DNA of 6,403 nt from Nitrososphaerota archaeon. Its GTDB lineage: Archaea > Thermoproteota > Nitrososphaeria > Nitrososphaerales > CADDZS01. The notes below the pieces were generated by a model, which saw only the letters and a program-made list of their open reading frames with translations, did no database searches and was not told the origin of the DNA. This document shows positions 1 to 5,643 of the stretch, piece by piece; positions within the stretch are counted from its first letter, which is position 1; every line of letters begins with the position of its first letter. The stretch is taken from assembly GCA_013288145.1 (NCBI GenBank), contig JABDCJ010000082.1:1-6403 (forward strand), in the 5' to 3' direction. Both the position numbers and the translations under genes were made by a program.

Positions 1-1468
1 CGTACGCGGAAACCAGTGCATTACCGATCGCTTGCTGGGATGTCGCCCCTGAGGAAAGTGCCTTGAAGCGCCCGATTTCAAAAGTGGTCAGAAGCGAGAT
101 CCCTAAAGCTCCACCGAGACTCTGGAGAAACCGCGTGAGACCGATCGCAGCGCCTACTTCAGTCCTCGAAGCCTCATTTTGCACGGCAATGGTTGGCACC
201 GCCAGCGCGAAGCCGAGACCGAATCCCAATGGAATTAGCGGGAGTACAATTCCACCGACTGGTATGAAGCCGGCTGCAAGCACCCATAGAGGACTTGACG
301 AGGTTAGCTGTGTCAGGAAGAGCGCTGCAGCGACCGCAACAGCAAGGCCCGGTGCGATCACGTTTCGGTACGACGCCCGGGTCAGTATTTGACCAGAGAT
401 TGCGGCACCGAGAACCAAGGGAATTGCCAGGAAATAGATGATATCGCGGACGTCGCTTACCGCATCTGGACCGTTGTGTAGCAAAACGATTCCGACAAAG
501 ACCGAAAGGAATGTGATTAGAGCGCTTAACACGATCCCGGTGAAGAACACGACTCCGCTGGATGCCATTATTACGCGTCGGCGCATGAGCTTTAGTGGAA
601 CAAGAGGCTCGCGAGTTCGTAGCTCCCACCAAAGGAAAGTCGAGAATAGCAAAGCTGCGCTCACCAGAAGTGTAACGATCAAAGGATCAGTCCAACTCAA
701 CCCCTCGTCCGAGACTTCTACGAGAGCAACCATTAGGGCACCAACCCAGCTCGACAGAAGCCCTGCCCCCGGAATGTCAAATCGACCCTTAACGGTTGGA
801 CGAAGAGGCCCCAGTGCGAACAAGAGCACTATGATAGCCAAGATCCCAAACGGAAGATTGATGTAAAACACCCACCTCCAGGTGGTCACTGAAACGATAT
901 AGCTCCCGACTAGAGGACCGAGGACAATCGAGAGTCCGGAAGCACCGGAAAGGATTCCGATTACTCGCGATCGCGTCTTGGGAGGAAACATCACCGCAAC
1001 CATTGCGAGCGCGACTGGAAATACGCCTCCGCCTCCGATTCCCTGCAGACCGCGAAAGACGATCAATTCGGAAAGGTTCTGGCTGAGGCCAGCAAGCGCG
1101 GAGCCCACGATGAAGATCGTCAGACCGATGAGGAAGACATTGCGTCTACTCGAAATGTCCGAGAGCTTTGCAAAGATCGGAATAGATATAGTCGATGAGA
1201 TGAGGTAGGCTCCTGCCACGAAGGTGACTCCATTGACCTGATGAAGTTCGCCTGCAATCGTAGGGAGGACCGTGGCTACAATCAGGGCATCCATCGCACC
1301 CATCAGGATGGCAAGGAAGATTGAGACAAGAACCAGGGTCGAGGTGATTTTCGATAGCTCGACGAACGGCGCCGAGACTTCGGTTTTCTCGATCTCGCCT
1401 GCTGCCATTACGTTGTTAACGGAAGAGTGACGCGAATCGGTAGATTTCGGAATAGAAGAAGCTCCCAT
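1..1468 (-). CDS. DHA2-family MFS multidrug exporter, 14-helix type (C-terminus cut by window edge)
   Basis: Reading the minus strand from ATG at 1468 gives 489 uninterrupted codons to the left edge, so the gene is partial at its 3' end. The product is a membrane antiporter expected to expel drugs or other small organic compounds using the proton gradient. Visible signatures are a DHA2 motif D1 (MDALIVATVLPTIAGEL, 59-75), motif A (AKLSDISSRR, 100-109, with Asp104), motif B (RGLQGIGGGG, 139-148), antiporter motif C (SGLSIVLGPLVGSYIV, 177-192) and the DHA2-typical WRWVFYINLPFG (197-208). Many further hydrophobic segments follow. About 40 hydrophilic residues precede helix 1. An in-frame GTG at 1483 and an ATG at 1408 are alternative starts; an in-frame stop lies just upstream of the GTG. 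The gene is divergent from the HTH_10 regulator. A hand count over 961-1020 gives 34 G+C of 60, higher than in the regulator. The family is certain; the substrate is unknown. Confidence 0.93.
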   Translation of the reverse strand, partial: MGASSIPKSTDSRHSSVNNVMAAGEIEKTEVSAPFVELSKITSTLVLVSIFLAILMGAMDALIVATVLPTIAGELHQVNGVTFVAGAYLISSTISIPIFAKLSDISSRRNVFLIGLTIFIVGSALAGLSQNLSELIVFRGLQGIGGGGVFPVALAMVAVMFPPKTRSRVIGILSGASGLSIVLGPLVGSYIVSVTTWRWVFYINLPFGILAIIVLLFALGPLRPTVKGRFDIPGAGLLSSWVGALMVALVEVSDEGLSWTDPLIVTLLVSAALLFSTFLWWELRTREPLVPLKLMRRRVIMASSGVVFFTGIVLSALITFLSVFVGIVLLHNGPDAVSDVRDIIYFLAIPLVLGAAISGQILTRASYRNVIAPGLAVAVAAALFLTQLTSSSPLWVLAAGFIPVGGIVLPLIPLGFGLGFALAVPTIAVQNEASRTEVGAAIGLTRFLQSLGGALGISLLTTFEIGRFKALSSGATSQQAIGNALVSAY

Positions 1469-1520
1469 TTCTAACTGCGCCACAATGACCTAGTTCGGGA
1501 AACCGAGTGGATTAGGCTTG

Positions 1521-1538
1521 CAGCTAATATACTAGCTG
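1521..1538. promoter_or_regulatory. Near-palindromic candidate operator overlapping the exporter's TATA-like box
   Basis: The 18-bp sequence CAGCTAATATACTAGCTG has perfect 6-bp arms (CAGCTA/TAGCTG), and its two 9-bp halves differ at one pair. Read on the minus strand its core is GTATATTA, a plausible TATA box for the exporter that would give a leader of some 35-40 nt. It also lies about 20 bp upstream of the TATA box of the plus-strand regulator. A dimeric repressor bound here could therefore block the exporter and affect the regulator. Both the TATA and operator roles are inferred from position and symmetry. Confidence 0.45.
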
Positions 1539-1555
1539 TGCGAGAACGAAACCTC

Positions 1556-1562
1556 TTATATT
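1556..1562 (+). promoter_or_regulatory. TATA box of the HTH_10 regulator gene (leaderless)
   Basis: TTATATT is centred 26 bp before the ATG at 1585, the usual archaeal distance from TATA box to transcription start. Transcription would begin at or next to the start codon. No Shine-Dalgarno-like purine tract precedes the ATG; the sequence there is pyrimidine-rich. This supports both the archaeal assignment and the chosen start. Confidence 0.6.
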
Positions 1563-1584
1563 CGCTGTTCTCCCAATTTTTCTA

Positions 1585-2238
1585 ATGCGCCGGCTGGTGG
1601 TTGAGATTGAGGCAGCTGAAATTAGCAATTTTGTCAAAGGATCGTTCGAGATGTTCGATAAAATCCAGTCCCTCGAAGTTCTTAGTTTCCTTCGAGAGAC
1701 CCAGATGGAAACTGCGATCATATGCAGGGTTTCATTCAAAGAGAGCACGACTAGAATAGAGGACGTCTTCAAATTCGAAGGTGTAGAGGTTCAGACCCTG
1801 GAGAAGGAAAAGAACGGTTCCTACATTTGTTTCATTAAGGAAAAACATGATCTAAATACCGCCCGCGATAGTCTGCAGGACTTCGGAGGTTACCTCTCGA
1901 CGCCCTATGAGTTAAAAGATGGGAAAGTTAGGGCAACATTTCTCGGAACTGCCATTCAAATTAGGAAACTATTGAAGATCTTAGAAAAAACAGCCATTCG
2001 ATTCAGAATTATTTCTCTTTCTGACGCAAGGTTTTCTCCGAACTCACCTCTAAGTAACTTAACCGAGAAGCAGAGAAAGGTCCTAATCACGGCATATAAT
2101 CTGGGATATTACGATCTGCCAAAGAGAATAAGCTCGGAAGAACTCGCAAGAAAACTTGACATGCGAAGTTCTACTCTAGTCATTCATCGAATAAGGGCGG
2201 AAAAGCGGCTAATTGCAGGCAATCTCAAACAGGGATAA
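1585..2238 (+). CDS. HTH_10 (bacterio-opsin activator type) transcriptional regulator
   Basis: This 217-residue protein has a C-terminal helix-turn-helix at about 159-211. It begins LTEKQRKVLITAYNLGYYDL and continues through SSEELARKLDMRSSTL to HRIRAEKRLI. This is the pattern of the archaeal HTH_10 family (LTxxQ, A..xGYyd.P, eelA..l, sTl..h.rraE.kl), whose members typically carry the DNA-binding domain at the C-terminus behind a variable sensory region. Residues 1-150 form a mixed alpha/beta region with no catalytic motif I can name, perhaps a ligand-sensing or dimerisation domain; its ligand is unknown. No membrane segment or signal peptide is seen. The ATG at 1585 is favoured because a TATA box lies 26 bp upstream. 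The gene is divergent from the MFS exporter, so control of that exporter and of itself is the simplest inference. A hand count over 1681-1740 gives 26 G+C of 60, lower than in the exporter. Confidence 0.88.
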   Translation: MRRLVVEIEAAEISNFVKGSFEMFDKIQSLEVLSFLRETQMETAIICRVSFKESTTRIEDVFKFEGVEVQTLEKEKNGSYICFIKEKHDLNTARDSLQDFGGYLSTPYELKDGKVRATFLGTAIQIRKLLKILEKTAIRFRIISLSDARFSPNSPLSNLTEKQRKVLITAYNLGYYDLPKRISSEELARKLDMRSSTLVIHRIRAEKRLIAGNLKQG

Positions 2239-2302
2239 AATTGGATAATCCTTTGCGTAAAGGAGTCGTTGCTTGATAAATGATTTTACAAATATTCTGA
2301 TA

Positions 2303-2310
2303 ATTTTTCT
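2303..2310 (+). terminator. U-rich candidate terminator downstream of the regulator
   Basis: ATTTTTCT lies 65 bp after the regulator's stop codon, within an AT-rich stretch. Archaeal RNA polymerase often stops at runs of U without needing a hairpin. The same octamer recurs at 2361-2368, which could be a second stop. This is weak evidence, from composition and position only. Confidence 0.25.
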
Positions 2311-2354
2311 GTTGCAAATCTATCCGAGTTATGGAATCAGTCTAGTAGAGGATC

Positions 2355-2369
2355 GAGAAAATTTTTCTC
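2355..2369. repeat. Perfect 15-bp palindrome upstream of the sulfatase
   Basis: GAGAAAATTTTTCTC consists of 7-bp arms around one central base. It lies about 70 bp before the sulfatase start and upstream of its candidate TATA box. It could be a regulator site for the sulfatase or a U-rich terminator hairpin after the regulator gene. The surrounding 20 bases (2351-2370) recur almost exactly at 5367-5387 inside another gene. Confidence 0.4.
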
Positions 2370-2406
2370 TTTTCAGCTGTATCTTAGCGGGATAACTTAC
2401 AGCCAA

Positions 2407-2413
2407 CTTATGA
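2407..2413 (+). promoter_or_regulatory. Candidate TATA box of the sulfatase gene
   Basis: CTTATGA is centred about 30 bp before the ATG at 2440, and no ribosome-binding purine tract precedes that ATG. The match to an archaeal TATA consensus is imperfect, so the call rests mainly on spacing. The transcript would be leaderless or have a leader of a few bases. Confidence 0.35.
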
Positions 2414-2439
2414 GTCTTCATCAAGCTGGTTGTTAATTC

Positions 2440-4824
2440 ATGGCAGACGAAACGGATCGTGTCCCTCGAGAAGTTCTTCCTATACCTGATCAGCCGTATT
2501 TTGGGTTGACTGCTTACGACGCAAAAGATCCGGACAGCAAATTCCCTCCAATTAAGAATCTGCGTCCTCCGCCTGATGCGCCAAATGTAATGATTATTCT
2601 AATCGACGACGCCGGATTTGGATCTTCGACTGCATTCGGTGGTCCCTGCGAAACACCGAATTTCGACAAACTCGCCTCGAATGGATTGCGGTATACTCGT
2701 TTCCACACAACCGCATTGTGCTCTCCTACGCGCGCCGCTCTACTTAGTGGACGAAACCATCATTCGGTTGGAATGGGTGGGATCACAGAAATAGCTACTT
2801 CGGCGCCCGGATACGATTCAATCCGTCCTAACACAAAGCAACCTCTCGCCGAAACTCTAAAGCTGAACGGGTATTCAACCGCACAATTCGGGAAATGCCA
2901 CGAGGTTCCGGTGTGGCAAACCAGCCCTATGGGCCCCTTCGATCAGTGGCCAACTGGTGGCGGAGGTTTTGAGTACTTTTACGGGTTTCTCGGCGGAGAA
3001 ACCAACCAATGGGATCCTGCGCTATACGAAGGGACGCGACCTGTCTCGCCACCGAAGACTCCAGAGGAAGGCTATCACTTCACCGAGGATATCACCGATA
3101 AGGCAATTGACTGGGTTAGGGCGCAGAAAGCCCTGACACCAGACAAACCGTTTTTTGTGTACTTTGCTCCAGGTGCCACGCATGCACCTCACCACGTCCC
3201 CACAGAGTGGATTGATAAATACAAGGGAATGTTTGACCAAGGTTGGGACAAGCTTCGGGAAGAGACGTTTGCGAGACAAAAACAGTTAGGCGTAATACCT
3301 CCAGAAGCTGAGCTGACGAGACGCCACCAAGAGATACCAGCCTGGGATGATGTAGACCCTGGGATGAAACCAATTCTCGCCCGTGAAATGGAGGTCTACG
3401 CCGGATTTATGTCTCACACAGACCACCACGTTGGCAGACTTCTCGACACGCTCAGTGAGATAGGAATACTGGGTGATACTCTCATCTTCCTGATCGTGGG
3501 CGACAACGGTGCTTCAGCGGAAGGTGGTCTCAATGGGACGTTCAACGAACTTCTAATTTTCAACGGCCTTGGCGCCCTTGAAACTCCAGAATTTCTTAAA
3601 GCAAAAATTGACAAATTCGGTTCCCCTGAAGCTTACAATCATTATGCGGTCGGATGGGCTCATGCTATGGATACTCCCTACCAGTGGACCAAGCAAGTGG
3701 CATCTCACTGGGGTGGAACTCGAAACGGAACTATAGTTCACTGGCCGAAAGGGATCTCTGCGAAAAATGAAACACGGTCCCAGTTCTGCCACGTCATAGA
3801 CGTCGCTCCCACGATCCTCGAAGTGGCTGGCATACCAGAACCAATAATCGAGCACAGCGCACAACAGAGCCCGATGGAGGGAACGAGCATTCGGTATTCG
3901 TTCAATGACCAAAAAGCGATAGAACGACACAACCTTCAGTATTTCGAGATGTTTGGCAATAGAGGAATTTACTTCAAAGATAGTACTGGTCGGGAATGGT
4001 CCGCAGTCACAAAGCACCGGACGCCATGGATTGTGACTGGCAAAACTATCGCTTTCGACGATGATGTTTGGGAGCTCTATGAAGGAACATCAGATTGGAC
4101 GCAGGCAAACGATCTTTCAAAGAAAAATCCGGAAAAACTACACGAGCTTCAACGGCTATGGTTGATTGAAGCCCAGAAATACAATGTACTACCTTTGGAC
4201 GACAGAGGTGCTGAGCGATTCAATTCAGAACTTGCTGGACGGCCACTACTTGTTCGGGGCAATTCGCAACTCTTCTTCCCAAGTATGATCAGACTAACCG
4301 AAAACAGCGTCATCAATATCAAAAACAAGTCGTTCTCTGTTACGGCCGATGCAGTGTTTCCAAAGAGCGACGCGGAAGGAGTGATAATAGCTCAGGGAGG
4401 CAGATTTGGCGGATGGGGACTGTATGCGAGGGACGGCAAACTAAAGTTCGTGTACAACTTGGCCGATCTCAAGCGGTTTACTACCGAAGCTGAATGGCCG
4501 ATACCTGGAGGAAAACATCAGGTGAGGATGGAGTTTGCCTATGATGGCGGCGGGCTGAGCAAGGGCGGCAATGTCACTCTTTTCTACGATGGAAGAAACG
4601 TAGGCAAGGGCCGCGTAGATGGAACTGAAGCGATGTTATTTTCAGGGGACGAAACAACAGACGTTGGGCGCCAGACCGGTACTCCAGTAACGGAAGACAT
4701 TGACCCGAAAAATAATGAATTCAACGGGAAGATAAACTGGGTGCAAATTGATGTGGGGCCGGAGAGTGTTGATAATTTGATCAGTCCAGAGGAACGTATC
4801 CATCTTGCGATGGGAAGACAGTAA
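2440..4824 (+). CDS. Large cytosolic arylsulfatase (Cys-type, AtsA/AtsD-like)
   Basis: This 794-residue enzyme of the alkaline-phosphatase superfamily should hydrolyse organic sulfate esters to an alcohol plus sulfate. The sulfatase signature is CSPTRAALLSGR (94-105); Cys94 would be oxidised to formylglycine and Arg98 is the conserved partner. Metal ligands are visible as Asp56-Asp57 (LIDDAGF) and Asp355-Asn356 (GDNG). Other active-site matches are Lys152 and His154 in FGKCHE, His248 in ATHAPHH, and a conserved block around HWGGTRNG (423-430). The catalytic domain runs to about 600. Residues 615-775 form a beta-rich, LamG/concanavalin-like C-terminal domain. No signal peptide or membrane segment is seen, so the enzyme should be cytosolic. 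Length and whole blocks agree with the roughly 790-residue AtsA/AtsD sulfatases of mycobacteria and proteobacteria, as I recall them. It appears intact. The maturation enzyme is not in the window. The substrate cannot be told. Confidence 0.95.
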   Translation: MADETDRVPREVLPIPDQPYFGLTAYDAKDPDSKFPPIKNLRPPPDAPNVMIILIDDAGFGSSTAFGGPCETPNFDKLASNGLRYTRFHTTALCSPTRAALLSGRNHHSVGMGGITEIATSAPGYDSIRPNTKQPLAETLKLNGYSTAQFGKCHEVPVWQTSPMGPFDQWPTGGGGFEYFYGFLGGETNQWDPALYEGTRPVSPPKTPEEGYHFTEDITDKAIDWVRAQKALTPDKPFFVYFAPGATHAPHHVPTEWIDKYKGMFDQGWDKLREETFARQKQLGVIPPEAELTRRHQEIPAWDDVDPGMKPILAREMEVYAGFMSHTDHHVGRLLDTLSEIGILGDTLIFLIVGDNGASAEGGLNGTFNELLIFNGLGALETPEFLKAKIDKFGSPEAYNHYAVGWAHAMDTPYQWTKQVASHWGGTRNGTIVHWPKGISAKNETRSQFCHVIDVAPTILEVAGIPEPIIEHSAQQSPMEGTSIRYSFNDQKAIERHNLQYFEMFGNRGIYFKDSTGREWSAVTKHRTPWIVTGKTIAFDDDVWELYEGTSDWTQANDLSKKNPEKLHELQRLWLIEAQKYNVLPLDDRGAERFNSELAGRPLLVRGNSQLFFPSMIRLTENSVINIKNKSFSVTADAVFPKSDAEGVIIAQGGRFGGWGLYARDGKLKFVYNLADLKRFTTEAEWPIPGGKHQVRMEFAYDGGGLSKGGNVTLFYDGRNVGKGRVDGTEAMLFSGDETTDVGRQTGTPVTEDIDPKNNEFNGKINWVQIDVGPESVDNLISPEERIHLAMGRQ

Positions 4825-4910
4825 AGATTGATTGTTGTCGAATTGCTATTTCTAACACAGATTAGGGCGTTACGTAGAAGTTAAAGAACCCAAGCAACTT
4901 AGGACTTTGA

Positions 4911-4915
4911 TTTTT
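4911..4915 (+). terminator. U-rich candidate terminator downstream of the sulfatase
   Basis: Five T residues in ATTTTTCTAA lie 86 bp past the sulfatase stop and just before the promoter of the next gene. A nonamer, TTTCTAACA, occurs at 4849-4857 and again overlapping this element at 4913-4921. Termination here is inferred from U-richness only. Confidence 0.25.
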
Positions 4916-4924
4916 CTAACAACC

Positions 4925-4930
4925 TATTAT
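4925..4930 (+). promoter_or_regulatory. Candidate TATA box of the AAA_assoc_C-like gene (leaderless)
   Basis: TATTAT is centred about 28 bp before the ATG at 4956, and the bases before that ATG lack a Shine-Dalgarno sequence. This spacing suggests the gene has its own promoter, rather than depending only on read-through from the sulfatase 131 bp upstream. Confidence 0.4.
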
Positions 4931-4955
4931 CTAGACCAAGATCGATTCAGATAGA

Positions 4956-5543
4956 ATGGACTTTTCCGTCACAAAACTCTGGTGTCATCATCTGCAGTTG
5001 CATTCGGAGAGCTACGAGATAAGTCAAGATTACAAGTTCTTGGAGGGGGATGTACGCAAACACCTATTCCCGGCTGAGATAGAGCCGGGGCAGATAATTG
5101 AAATTGTTAAGCAGCTTGAAAAACCAGATTCCGGTTTTAAGTTAACAGATCTAAAAAGGGTCCTGCATGTTAATGCTGACAAACTCATTCGCCTGATTAA
5201 TGCCACTCAGATCTTAGCTTTTACGAAAATCCATGACGGTAGAGTTTGGCTTGGGAAAAGAGGACTAGAACTAAACAAAATGCCTGATCACGAAAAGAAG
5301 AAAATATTCAAGGAAAGACTGTCGCTGGTTGAACCATTTCGTACAGCTCTTGAGATCGCGAGAAAAGATCGAGAAAATCTTTTCTCTAACAAGGTGTCGA
5401 GTCTTCTTTACAAGAAGGATTTGAGATGGGCCGATGACGAAGAGCTCAATGAGTTGCTGGTTCACGAAATCCTGCTTGACTGGTCTGTTTTCACAGGGCT
5501 CTTCATGTACGACGGGAAAACCGACAGATTCATCTTATCGTAG
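4956..5543 (+). CDS. Stand-alone AAA-associated C-terminal domain-like winged-helix protein
   Basis: The protein has 195 residues. From about 43 to 193 it resembles the AAA_assoc_C domain that follows the ATPase in archaeal nitrate/sulfonate/taurine-type ABC transporter ATP-binding proteins. The shared course is an initial helix (GQIIEIVKQLE), a winged-helix core (KLTDLKRVLHVNADKLIRLINATQ), a wing (FTKIHDGRVWLGKRGLEL), a charged helix (EKKKIFKERLSLVEPFRTAL) and a closing LLDWSVFTGLFMYDGKTD. The ATPase is missing: there is no Walker A, ABC signature or Walker B, and the first 40 residues match nothing I know. The ATG at 4956 with a nearby TATA box and no coding frame linking upstream argues for a real free-standing gene, not a broken ABC gene. 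It may act as a regulatory or DNA-binding module. It lies between the sulfatase and the KaiC-like gene on the same strand. The family assignment is from memory of the pattern; the function is unknown. Confidence 0.72.
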   Translation: MDFSVTKLWCHHLQLHSESYEISQDYKFLEGDVRKHLFPAEIEPGQIIEIVKQLEKPDSGFKLTDLKRVLHVNADKLIRLINATQILAFTKIHDGRVWLGKRGLELNKMPDHEKKKIFKERLSLVEPFRTALEIARKDRENLFSNKVSSLLYKKDLRWADDEELNELLVHEILLDWSVFTGLFMYDGKTDRFILS

Positions 5544-5581
5544 CAATCACCCGATGATTTGTATTATCTCTTTAGATTCGA

Positions 5582-5599
5582 TTTACGCGCCCGTGTAAA
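5582..5599. repeat. 18-bp near-palindrome in the middle of the larger inverted repeat
   Basis: TTTACGCGCCCGTGTAAA pairs at seven of nine positions as DNA, with one further G-U pair possible as RNA. It is centred at 5590.5, within about two bases of the centre of the larger repeat. As RNA it would fold into a 7-bp stem with a GCCC loop. It lies just upstream of the candidate TATA box at 5609, where an operator would be expected. Confidence 0.45.
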
Positions 5600-5608
5600 A
5601 ACAGCAAG

Positions 5609-5614
5609 TATTAT
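5609..5614 (+). promoter_or_regulatory. Candidate TATA box of the KaiC-like gene
   Basis: TATTAT is centred about 32 bp before the ATG at 5644, which would give a leader of only some six bases. It is identical to the box proposed for the preceding gene at 4925-4930. A run of five G at 5633-5637, six bases before the ATG, could assist ribosome binding if the leader is longer. Confidence 0.35.
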
Positions 5615-5643
5615 TGCCTCAGCTAAATCATCGGGGGCTCATC

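Larger units (their letters stand above)
5550..5635. repeat. Long-range inverted repeat bracketing the KaiC-like gene's promoter
   Basis: CCCGATGATTT at 5550-5560 is the exact reverse complement of AAATCATCGGG at 5625-5635. A further pair beyond one mismatch (5548 with 5637) and a possible G-U at 5561/5624 extend it. The arms enclose 64 bases, which hold a smaller near-palindrome and two copies of GTATTAT (5561-5567 and 5608-5614). It could be a pair of regulator sites or, in a read-through transcript, a stem covering the G-run ahead of the KaiC-like start. Confidence 0.6.

Noticed and set aside
174..632. Minus-strand frame of 152 codons within the exporter region
   Set aside because: It is in a different register from the exporter, which has unmistakable MFS motifs and reads through the whole region.
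63..1208. Several plus-strand open frames (63-392, 438-866, 978-1208)
   Set aside because: They lie antisense to the continuous 489-codon MFS exporter. Their products are rich in Arg, Ser, Thr and Pro with no recognisable motif, as expected of shadow frames.
2374..2390. Second copy of the CAGCT...TAGC operator-like element upstream of the sulfatase
   Set aside because: CAGCT and TAGC are spaced six instead of seven bases apart and the outer half-site is degraded, so the resemblance to 1521-1538 is probably chance.
3022..4017. Minus-strand open frames opposite the sulfatase
   Set aside because: They overlap the conserved catalytic domain on the other strand and show no family signature.
4849..4921. 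Direct repeat of TTTCTAACA (4849-4857 and 4913-4921)
   Set aside because: Nine bases in AT-rich intergenic DNA, with only two copies and no symmetry; not enough to claim a site.
5614..5643. TTG at 5614 as the start of the KaiC-like gene
   Set aside because: The ten added residues are not part of the KaiC domain and would overlap the TATA-like box and inverted-repeat arm; ATG 5644 directly precedes the family's usual N-terminus.
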